A stretch of 63,265 bases of DNA from Hellea sp964472905 (lineage in GTDB: Bacteria > Pseudomonadota > Alphaproteobacteria > Caulobacterales > Maricaulaceae). The notes under the pieces were generated by a model, which had not been told where the DNA came from, made no database searches, and worked only from the letters and a program-made list of their open reading frames with translations. This document shows positions 53,153 to 60,385 of the stretch, one piece after another. Position numbers and translations under genes: made by a program. Numbering within the stretch: position 1 is the stretch's first letter; every line of letters begins with the position of its first letter. The stretch is from assembly GCA_964472905.1 (NCBI GenBank), contig CAYYMI010000005.1, positions 1-63,265 on the forward strand, given 5' to 3'.

Positions 53153-53787
53153 GGCACCCCAATATATTTATGCGTTTGTGTCGATAGACGCCATAATGGA
53201 TTTTTTAAACAATAATCAAAAGCTGCCTTTTCATTGGCGGCTTTATTTTTGTCGTCGAGTGGCTGCAGACTAAAGACTTCAAAATCTAAATTTGTAAAAG
53301 CCTCAGGACTATTTTCAGCTTGTGGATACACAAGCTTAAGTTCATGGCCTGATGTTTGTAGCAAAGGGGCATCGGCCTTGGGCGAAACACATATCCAGTC
53401 CAGTCCTTGTGGCACTTTCAGAGTACCATTGGTTTCAACCGCAACCTTAAACCCCACATCATGAAGCGCAGCGATTAAGGGGCTATCCAACTGCAAGAGC
53501 GGTTCTCCGCCTGTACAAACAACCCATTTTTCTCCCTTGTCAGCGCCTACGGGCCAATGATCAGAAACAGCCTGCGCTAAAGCTGTAGCTGATATGAACT
53601 TCCCCCCGCCTGGTCCATTCGTCCCGACAAAATCAGTATCACAAAATTTACACACCGCAGAGCTACGGTCTTTCTCAAGCCCGCTCCAAAGATTACACCC
53701 CGCAAACCGTAAAAAAACAGCCGGAATGCCTGTCTGAGCCCCCTCACCTTGGACGGTGAGATACATTTCTTTGACCGAGTAGCTCAT
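53149..53787 (-). CDS. queE: 7-carboxy-7-deazaguanine synthase
   Basis: This 212-residue radical SAM enzyme forms the deazaguanine ring in queuosine synthesis, converting carboxy-tetrahydropterin to carboxydeazaguanine. The N-terminus VKEMYLTVQGEGAQTGIPAVFLRFAGCNLWSG and the cluster Cys set (first Cys in GCNLW, then CKFC after a 15-residue insert) match the longer QueE type. The SAM site GGEPLLQ and the VETNGT motif are present. Its ATG overlaps the queC stop by four bases, so the two are coupled. QueD and QueF are not in the window. Confidence 0.94.
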   Translation of the reverse strand: MSYSVKEMYLTVQGEGAQTGIPAVFLRFAGCNLWSGLEKDRSSAVCKFCDTDFVGTNGPGGGKFISATALAQAVSDHWPVGADKGEKWVVCTGGEPLLQLDSPLIAALHDVGFKVAVETNGTLKVPQGLDWICVSPKADAPLLQTSGHELKLVYPQAENSPEAFTNLDFEVFSLQPLDDKNKAANEKAAFDYCLKNPLWRLSTQTHKYIGVP

Positions 53788-54500
53788 CTATTAAATCGCC
53801 CTGAGCTATAGTTTACCCATCCTTGATGACGCAATTCACACGCAGGGCAACTTCCACAACCATAACCCCAATTATGACGCTCGCCTCGCTCGCCCAGATA
53901 ACATGTATGCGTATCTTCTAGGATAATTTGGACTAAGTTCTCTCCGCCAAGTTTAAAAGCGAGGTCCCAAGCGCCAGCTTTGCTGAGATGCATTAAAGGA
54001 GTTTCCAAAGTAAATGCCTTATCCATACCCAACGATATAGCTTTCATTTGAGCTGTTAGAGTTTCTATACGGCAATCAGGATAGCCAGAAAAGTCGGCCT
54101 CGCACATACCACCAATGAGCGTTGTTAAATCTCGCCGATAGCCTAATGCTGCGGCAAAATTCAAGAAAATCAAATTGCGCCCCGGGACAAAAGTACTTGG
54201 AAGGCCCTCTTCCGATAGCGTGATTTCAACATCACGCGTCAAAGAAGTTTCACTCATCTGGCCCAAGGCCGAGAGATCAATGATATGGTCTTCACCGAGT
54301 TTATTGGCCCATTTGGGAAATGCCGCCTTAATAGACTCTAATACAGTTTGTCGGCAACTCATCTCAATTGAGTGGCGTTGCTCATAATTAAATCCAACCG
54401 TTTCGACATAATCAAAACGCTCAAGCGCCCACGCCAAGCAGGTCGCAGAGTCTTGTCCGCCAGAGAACATGATCAAAGCTTTTACCGGATTATCCGTCAT
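53784..54500 (-). CDS. queC: 7-cyano-7-deazaguanine synthase
   Basis: The 238-residue ATP-dependent ligase makes preQ0 from carboxydeazaguanine and ammonia. It has the PP-loop FSGGQDSATCLAWALERF at about residues 12-29 and the four-Cys zinc site near the end (CYLGERGERHNWGYGCGSCPACE). It starts the queC-queE operon at ATG 54500. No ribosome-binding site or preQ1 riboswitch fold is obvious in the 105 bases upstream. The opposite gene starts at 54606. Confidence 0.95.
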   Translation of the reverse strand: MTDNPVKALIMFSGGQDSATCLAWALERFDYVETVGFNYEQRHSIEMSCRQTVLESIKAAFPKWANKLGEDHIIDLSALGQMSETSLTRDVEITLSEEGLPSTFVPGRNLIFLNFAAALGYRRDLTTLIGGMCEADFSGYPDCRIETLTAQMKAISLGMDKAFTLETPLMHLSKAGAWDLAFKLGGENLVQIILEDTHTCYLGERGERHNWGYGCGSCPACELRHQGWVNYSSGRFNR

Positions 54501-54605
54501 GGGCGGCGCTATATCCCCAAATGAAGGCCCTGACCACCCATCATGGCATCAAACTTGTATCGTTAAAGCGAGAGCACCATTTTGGGCCAAGCGTTCGGGA
54601 ACACT

Positions 54606-55127
54606 ATGAAAAAACGGTACATAGTTTTAGGATTAGTCGCCTTGGAAATCGCCCTATTGCCATTTGCAGGTACCCTCCTTCACAAAACAGACTTTTATGC
54701 TGATATGAAGGCTCTCGCGAAACCACAACGCGCTATTCATGTAAAACTACCCCCTGAACCCGGCATGACACGTTACATGGTCTCAGCAAATGCACCTTTC
54801 GTCGTCACAGCCGAAGAGATGATTGGTCAATTTGATATCAATATTTATCCCAGCGGTGAAATTAACGGCAAGCCATTTGGTCATAATGCCCAGGCCCCGG
54901 GCGAGCTAAAAGCTTGTAGCCTGACAGAAACACTCGAACCCCGCGCCGTTTATAAATCAGATACAGGTACAATCGCCAAAGACGGTGAGATTTTATCTAA
55001 AACAGTTCTCGTTGAAATTCGTTATGAGCCTTATTACAAGCCGGATCTAAAAATTCTGACTGAAAATAAGTCAAAAACTATCCTTTCAGCGCAATCTTGT
55101 GAAAAATCACCTGACAAAGCCATATAA
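54606..55127 (+). CDS. Membrane-anchored protein of unknown function
   Basis: This 173-residue protein has an N-terminal hydrophobic segment (about 5-26, YIVLGLVALEIALLPFAGTLL), either a signal anchor or an uncleaved helix. The rest is soluble, with short beta strands (YMVSANAPFVVTAEEMIGQFDINIYPSG) and a C-terminal charged end. I do not recognise a family. An earlier TTG start at 54582 is in frame, but ATG 54606 has GGGA at about seven bases. It lies 69 bases upstream of rpoH on the same strand, and the rpoH promoter may sit inside its 3' end. Confidence 0.6.
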   Translation: MKKRYIVLGLVALEIALLPFAGTLLHKTDFYADMKALAKPQRAIHVKLPPEPGMTRYMVSANAPFVVTAEEMIGQFDINIYPSGEINGKPFGHNAQAPGELKACSLTETLEPRAVYKSDTGTIAKDGEILSKTVLVEIRYEPYYKPDLKILTENKSKTILSAQSCEKSPDKAI

Positions 55128-55128
55128 C
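55096..55128 (+). promoter_or_regulatory. Candidate heat-shock promoter upstream of rpoH
   Basis: CTTGTGAAA at 55096-55104 and CCATATAAC at 55120-55128 stand 15 bases apart, resembling the sigma-32 pattern CTTGAAA and CCCCATNTA. They lie about 70 bases before the rpoH start and overlap the end of the preceding gene. Autoregulation of rpoH is plausible, but two mismatches in each half leave this weak. A TATATT at 55172-55177 could be a housekeeping -10. Confidence 0.25.
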
Positions 55129-55196
55129 TAAAATTTTAAGTATCAGACCTTTAAAACCCCGTTGCATTTCCTATATTGTATCGTTGGAGGGTCATA

Positions 55197-56162
55197 ATGA
55201 CTAAAAAAACGACGACATTACCGGCAAAGCGCAAATCGAGCAGCGCGTCCAAATCGGATGCTAGCTATTCAGGCAATATGAGCCTTTCTGTTTCTCTATC
55301 TCCCGAACAGGGCCTCAACCGTTACCTCCAAGAAGTACGCAAATTTCCTATGCTTGCCAAAGACGAAGAGTTCATGCTCGCCAAGCGATGGGTCGAGCAT
55401 CAGGACTCAGCTGCAGCAGAAAAAATGGTGACATCTCATCTACGTCTCGTCGCTAAAATAGCCATGGGATATCGCGGTTATGGCCTACCCATCGGCGAAG
55501 TCATTTCCGAAGGTAATGTGGGCTTGATGCAGGCCGTCAAGAAATTCGACCCCGATAAGGGCTTCCGTCTGTCCACCTATGCCATGTGGTGGATACGCGC
55601 CGCTATTCAGGAATATGTCCTACGCTCATGGTCTCTCGTGAAAATGGGAACCACGGCTGCTCAAAAAAAGCTATTCTTCAACTTGCGCCGCTTGAAAGGC
55701 GAGATGAAAGCGATTGAGGAAGGCGACCTGACACCTGAACATGTTGCCAAAATTGCGACCAAACTGAATGTCAAAGAATCCGAGGTCACCTCAATGAACC
55801 GGCGTATGTCCGGCGGCGGGGACGCTTCGCTTAATGTCACCATTGGCGGAGATGACGGCACGGCCCAATGGCAAGATTGGCTTCAAGATGATACCGACTC
55901 ACAAGAAACAACCTATGCCAATAGCGAAGAACATGACGCGCGTATGGACTTACTCAAAGATGCCATGGCCGACCTAAATGATCGTGAACGTGATATTATC
56001 GCCAAGCGCCGCCTCGCGGACAAACCGATGACACTCGAAGACCTTGCGAAAATTTATGAAGTCTCACGCGAACGAATCCGCCAAATCGAAGCCCGTGCCT
56101 TTGAGAAGCTCCAAGAAGCCATGGTTAAAGCCGCAGGAACTGCGGGTTTGATTGAGGGCTAG
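55197..56162 (+). CDS. rpoH: RNA polymerase heat-shock sigma factor (sigma-32)
   Basis: The 321-residue sigma factor has region 2 (about 75-160, with NVGLMQAVKKFDPDKGFRLSTYAMWWIRAAIQEYVLRSWSLVKMGTT). The RpoH box follows directly (QKKLFFNLRRLKGEM). Region 4.2 (about 275-305) is LEDLAKIYEVSRERIRQIEARAFEKLQ. These define RpoH rather than RpoD. It directs heat-shock gene transcription. An ATG at 55176 gives seven extra residues, but ATG 55197 has GGAGG six bases upstream. A low-complexity Ser/Lys N-terminus (residues 3-20) is seen. Confidence 0.97.
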   Translation: MTKKTTTLPAKRKSSSASKSDASYSGNMSLSVSLSPEQGLNRYLQEVRKFPMLAKDEEFMLAKRWVEHQDSAAAEKMVTSHLRLVAKIAMGYRGYGLPIGEVISEGNVGLMQAVKKFDPDKGFRLSTYAMWWIRAAIQEYVLRSWSLVKMGTTAAQKKLFFNLRRLKGEMKAIEEGDLTPEHVAKIATKLNVKESEVTSMNRRMSGGGDASLNVTIGGDDGTAQWQDWLQDDTDSQETTYANSEEHDARMDLLKDAMADLNDRERDIIAKRRLADKPMTLEDLAKIYEVSRERIRQIEARAFEKLQEAMVKAAGTAGLIEG

Positions 56163-56215
56163 TTTTTAGGCATCTTATTTTGGCCCCTCTGAGGAACCTA
56201 ATCCAAGTTACAATT

Positions 56216-58564
56216 CTAGCGGTTTTTCCATTTAGGCGATTGCTTCATAAGGAAGGCCATAAGACCGATTTGTAGGTCTTCAGATGCCAAGACTTTGATG
56301 ACTTTCCCTGAAGAATTTTCAAGCGCAGTAATAGGATCCAAAATATTGGCTGAGGCGTGTATCATTTCAAGTGATGTACTTACTGCGGTTGGACTGGCCT
56401 CGCATATTCTCGCGGCTATGTCGCGGGCCGTATCCATCGCCTTACCTACATCCGTTTTATAATTCACCAAGCCATATTTCAAAGCTTCTTCAATTTCCAT
56501 GGGTCGTCCTGTCAAGATCATATCCCGAGCGATGTGAGGAGGTAAAACCTTGGGCAATCTGAATAAACCACCTGCCGCTGCCACAAGTCCTGTCTTGACT
56601 TCGGGAAGCGCAAATTTTGCAGATTGATCCGCGATAATAATATCGCAGGCCAAGGCAATCTCCAACCCGCCACCGTAAGCAAATCCATTAACAGCAGCTA
56701 TTACAGGTTTTGATCGATTTTTGCGATGGGTTAATCCTGCAAATCCAGTCTCCGGCACCCAGAAAGGCTTACCGGAGGCGGAATATTTTAAATCATTTCC
56801 TGTGCAAAATGCTTTTTCGCCAGCGCCGGTTAAAATAGCGACCCAAAGAGAGCGGTCTTTCTCAAAAAGATTGAAAACATGCTCAAGTTCAAAGTTCGCC
56901 TCAGGAGTTAAGCAATTGCGGGCTTCCGGGCGATTGATTGTCACTTCTAGAATACGGTCATTGCGTTCGACTTTGCAAAACTCAAAATCACCGTCCAACG
57001 TTTTGGGTACGACAAGTTCCAATGCGCGTGTTGTGTCCGCTGAGAATGTGAAGCGATTTCCCGGACCTTTGCTTGTCACATATATATCTTTGCCAATGGG
57101 GTCGCTCTCCAGCATCTTGGACACTGTGTCCATATCAGCTCGGTCGGTGACGCAAACGAACCGACGTCCATCTGCTAGGCGTGCCATAACATAACCGCGT
57201 TTCGGCCCCTTGCGGTCATATTCAACGCTATAGCCCTCAATCCGGGCGCGGCCATTGGCATAGGTGGCAATATCTGGCGATGTTTGTTCACTCACATTAA
57301 TCTTGAGAGTAGATTTGTCAGCCTCCACCCATCCTTTTATGGGGGCTTGAGCCGCATAGATACCAACCGCATGTTTAGACAGGAAGCCCCCATTCGTCCC
57401 GACGAGGCCGGTTCCGCCGTTATCTCGGAGGGTTTTGACTACATTAACAATGCTATGCATTGAATAATTATTCCCGGGCCCTCCAAAGAAAGGCAGACCG
57501 CCGGTCAATGTCAATCCACGGGGGTCGTCTGGCTGAATTCCCATGGCCTCACAAGCCGCAAATACCGCAATAGGGAAACAGCTATAAATATCCATGCAAG
57601 TCATGTCGTCAACAGTGAGGCCTGCCGCTTCAAAGACGGCGTTATAGGCCGCAGTCATCGCGAATGAGCTACTTATATCTTCGCGGTGAGCAATAGTGAG
57701 GTCGCTCGCTTCACTTCCTGCAACCGGATAAATCCATTTATCAGCTGCAATACCCATCTCGCGCGCCTTGTCTTCGCTCATCATTATAAGCGAAGCTCCT
57801 TGATTAACACCGTCCTTGGCTACCATAGCCCGAGGATAAATATCCGTCACAGGTGTGTTTTTTTCAGAAATCGTTTTTACCTCTTTAGGACTGGATGATT
57901 CAGGGAACATCGAACAGGGGTGCCCGGCGGCCACTTGTGAAAACCGTGCAAACAGATCAGCGCAGTCATTCGCATATTCTGCCCGGCTTTGCTTCAGTCG
58001 GGCGCGCCTAGCATTTTCGAAAACAGAATAGATGGATGGAATATTCGTAAACTCATTGGGAACTTGTTCAATGTCGACAGTATCGGTGAGACTATTGCCG
58101 AGGCGGTTATCTATCTGCCCATCAATATCATCTGACCAGTCGGCTTTGTATTTAGCACGCCTTAAGGCTTTCTGGTTGGCAAGGGCTTCCGCGCCAACAA
58201 GCAAAACAATGCTCGATAATCCAGACGCAATCTTTGTGGCAAATTCATTGACAAAAGCTTGAGGCGTGTGCCCGCCCAGCTCGCTGTAAACTGCTGTTTC
58301 CGGATCTATATCTAACCGCTTGGCAATAGAGCGCGGCGGGTTAACCGCATCACCAAATGGACTTTTCAAAGGGGCGCCGGAATCAGAAAATGTTCTAACA
58401 ACTGCAAGCGTGTCTATCTCTGAAGCCAAGCTCTTTGCGCCTGTATCTTTTAGAGCCATACGTGCGGCTCTTTCCATAAGATCAAGAGGAGAGAAAGCTG
58501 TATTCAAGTCTTCGGGAACCTGCTGAACAAGTTCGCCCACACCAACAATAACAACATTTTTCAC
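56216..58564 (-). CDS. Thiolase-like/crotonase (enoyl-CoA hydratase) fusion protein
   Basis: This 782-residue protein joins two acyl-CoA domains. Residues about 1-510 are thiolase-like (GELVQQVPEDLNTAFSPLDLMERAA, and LLVGAEALANQKALRRAKY), but the active-site Cys position falls in GGHTPQ, and the usual CGGGG motif is replaced by NGGFLSKHAVG. Residues about 520-782 are a crotonase with INRPEARNCLT, GEKAFCTGNDL, the oxyanion region GFAYGGGLEIAL and Glu in LPEVKTG. The ATG at 58564 has no clear ribosome-binding site. A palindrome 20 bases upstream may be its operator. The thiolase half may bind or hydrolyse CoA esters without normal thiolysis. The pathway, perhaps steroid or branched-acid degradation, is not known. 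Confidence 0.83.
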   Translation of the reverse strand: MKNVVIVGVGELVQQVPEDLNTAFSPLDLMERAARMALKDTGAKSLASEIDTLAVVRTFSDSGAPLKSPFGDAVNPPRSIAKRLDIDPETAVYSELGGHTPQAFVNEFATKIASGLSSIVLLVGAEALANQKALRRAKYKADWSDDIDGQIDNRLGNSLTDTVDIEQVPNEFTNIPSIYSVFENARRARLKQSRAEYANDCADLFARFSQVAAGHPCSMFPESSSPKEVKTISEKNTPVTDIYPRAMVAKDGVNQGASLIMMSEDKAREMGIAADKWIYPVAGSEASDLTIAHREDISSSFAMTAAYNAVFEAAGLTVDDMTCMDIYSCFPIAVFAACEAMGIQPDDPRGLTLTGGLPFFGGPGNNYSMHSIVNVVKTLRDNGGTGLVGTNGGFLSKHAVGIYAAQAPIKGWVEADKSTLKINVSEQTSPDIATYANGRARIEGYSVEYDRKGPKRGYVMARLADGRRFVCVTDRADMDTVSKMLESDPIGKDIYVTSKGPGNRFTFSADTTRALELVVPKTLDGDFEFCKVERNDRILEVTINRPEARNCLTPEANFELEHVFNLFEKDRSLWVAILTGAGEKAFCTGNDLKYSASGKPFWVPETGFAGLTHRKNRSKPVIAAVNGFAYGGGLEIALACDIIIADQSAKFALPEVKTGLVAAAGGLFRLPKVLPPHIARDMILTGRPMEIEEALKYGLVNYKTDVGKAMDTARDIAARICEASPTAVSTSLEMIHASANILDPITALENSSGKVIKVLASEDLQIGLMAFLMKQSPKWKNR

Positions 58565-58583
58565 AGCAGTCGCCTATAGTTTA

Positions 58584-58599
58584 AATTGCGTTTGCAATT
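58584..58599. promoter_or_regulatory. Palindromic operator candidate upstream of the thiolase-like/crotonase gene
   Basis: AATTGC-GTTT-GCAATT is a perfect six-base inverted repeat with a four-base spacer, 20 bases from the start codon of the fusion gene. It is flanked by further near-symmetric TTAA. Its shape and place fit a TetR- or MerR-type repressor site for an acyl-CoA degradation gene. The regulator is not encoded in the window. Confidence 0.45.
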
Positions 58600-58757
58600 A
58601 AGCCAGAATGAGCATTTCCACAATGGCCGTTTTGCGGGCAAGCAGACATCACAACTTAATAACGACGAGTTTATGACCCGCAGACACCTTGTGACATGAT
58701 TTCTGTGTGTCTTGCTCTATATTTTGATTCCGAACATGGACCTAAACGAGATATGAC

Positions 58758-60236
58758 ATGAGCCCTAAAATGAAACTCGGACTGACGTCTGCATTAATTC
58801 TAATCATTGTTGGCGGAGCCTATGCTATGGCGCAGACCCGGAATGCTGTTGTCGAAACAAAAACAGTTGCGACCGACACCTTAGACGCAGATGCAAGCAT
58901 CGCGTCGGAGTTGAAACAAAGCCCTCTACCGACAACGGCAACACTGACAGAAGATGATCAAAAACTTATTCTCTCTCTACTTGTGCCTGAATTTTCTAGC
59001 GCAAAAGAGCTACAAATAGCTGAACTTAAAGAACGGTTCTCTCCAGCTTATATTGCCCCGACATTGGAAATTTTTCATTTTGTTCCAGACCCGCGTATAC
59101 GCCGTGTCTTGCTTCGCCAACTCATAGATACAACAGATCAAGACTTCGGAACCGATATAAATGCCTGGTATCGCTGGCTCTGGAATGAACCTGAAATCAA
59201 AACCGCTGGCTATGATAATTTCAAAGCTGAATTTTACAGCGCGATTGACCCGAAATTTGCCAAATATTTCAGAAACCGTGGGAATACAGCTCAAATCCGT
59301 CTCGATGAAATAAGATGGGGCGGCGTCGTGCAGGACGGTATTCCGCCGCTACGACAGCCTAAAATGCTAGACGCGAAAGATGCCGACTATCTCGAAGATG
59401 ACAATGTTGTCTTTGGCATAGAGGTCAATGGCGATGTCCGCGCTTACCCAAAGCGTATTCTGGCATGGCATGAAATGTTTGTTGATAATGTGGGTGGCGT
59501 AAGTTCCGCTGGCGTGTATTGCACGCTCTGCGGAACTGTCATCCTCTATGAAACCGATGCCAAAGGCCTCTCCCATGAAGTCGGAACGTCTGGCTTTCTC
59601 TACCGTTCCAACAAACTTATGTATGACCAGGCCACACAATCCATGTGGAATACGATTAAAGGCGAGCCTGTTTTAGGCCCTCTCGTGGGTAAAGATATCG
59701 CCCTGCAACACCAAAGCGTTGTGACAACGACATGGGGTGAGTGGAAGCGGCGTCACCCGAATACTAAAGTCCTCTCTCTTGATACGGGACATCGCCGTGA
59801 TTACGGAGAAGGTGTGGCTTATCACGAATATTTTTCGACGGACCGTTTGATGTTCAACACGCCCTATAATGATCAACGTCTTAAAAATAAGGAAGAAGTA
59901 TTAGCTCTACGCTTTAAATCCAACCCGCGCGAACAGCTCGCCATTTCAGCTAAATACCTAAAGAAAAATCCCGTTTATATGGACAAACTCGGGACGCAAA
60001 ATATCCTTGTTCTAACTGACACGACAGGGGCGAACCGAGTCTATGACCCTAAGGGTTTAAAATTTGCAAGCTTTGACGGCGATAGCACAGCGATTGATTC
60101 AACAGGTAAAAAATGGACTCTCTCGGAAAGCAAGCTTGTCTCAGCTAATGGCGATGTGCTCAAACGCCTACCCTATAACCGCGCCTTCTGGTTTGGTTGG
60201 CACGCGACATATCCGAATTCAAGACTGGTGAATTAA
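58758..60236 (+). CDS. DUF3179 domain exported protein
   Basis: This 492-residue protein has an N-terminal signal or anchor (about 6-25). An N-terminal helical part (about 60-170) is followed by the DUF3179 domain (about 200-470), with VVFGIEVNGDVRAYPKRILAWHEMFVD, the Cys-rich YCTLCGTVILYE, and WNTIKGEPVLGPLVGK. The conserved His and two Cys suggest metal binding. Its function is unknown. It stands alone between two intergenic regions of 193 and 149 bases. A start at ATG 58758 fits the signal peptide; the upstream AACGAGATATGAC is a poor ribosome-binding site. Confidence 0.85.
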   Translation: MSPKMKLGLTSALILIIVGGAYAMAQTRNAVVETKTVATDTLDADASIASELKQSPLPTTATLTEDDQKLILSLLVPEFSSAKELQIAELKERFSPAYIAPTLEIFHFVPDPRIRRVLLRQLIDTTDQDFGTDINAWYRWLWNEPEIKTAGYDNFKAEFYSAIDPKFAKYFRNRGNTAQIRLDEIRWGGVVQDGIPPLRQPKMLDAKDADYLEDDNVVFGIEVNGDVRAYPKRILAWHEMFVDNVGGVSSAGVYCTLCGTVILYETDAKGLSHEVGTSGFLYRSNKLMYDQATQSMWNTIKGEPVLGPLVGKDIALQHQSVVTTTWGEWKRRHPNTKVLSLDTGHRRDYGEGVAYHEYFSTDRLMFNTPYNDQRLKNKEEVLALRFKSNPREQLAISAKYLKKNPVYMDKLGTQNILVLTDTTGANRVYDPKGLKFASFDGDSTAIDSTGKKWTLSESKLVSANGDVLKRLPYNRAFWFGWHATYPNSRLVN

Positions 60237-60348
60237 GGCTAGCCAGTCTTAATAAGCCCTAAGCTCGCCAGAGTTTTGCCATAAAGAAATTAAAGCGTCA
60301 CAAAATGACCTTTGATTGAGCAAAGATTAGCCCGACATTAGATCTAAT

Positions 60349-60377
60349 CCGTCCCTATTCATTTTAATCAGGGACGG
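60349..60377 (+). promoter_or_regulatory. Inverted repeat adjacent to the ribosome-binding site of the sortase target gene
   Basis: CCGTCCCT at 60349-60356 pairs exactly with AGGGACGG at 60370-60377, with a 13-base loop. The second arm ends eight bases before ATG 60386 and runs into GGATAGG, the ribosome-binding site, whose first G belongs to the stem. In mRNA the hairpin could limit ribosome access. No T tract follows, so it is not a normal terminator. Confidence 0.4.
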
Positions 60378-60385
60378 GATAGGCC

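Noticed and set aside
54501..54605. preQ1 riboswitch upstream of queC
   Set aside because: I looked for the small pseudoknot pattern with an A-rich tail before the start codon and did not find it.
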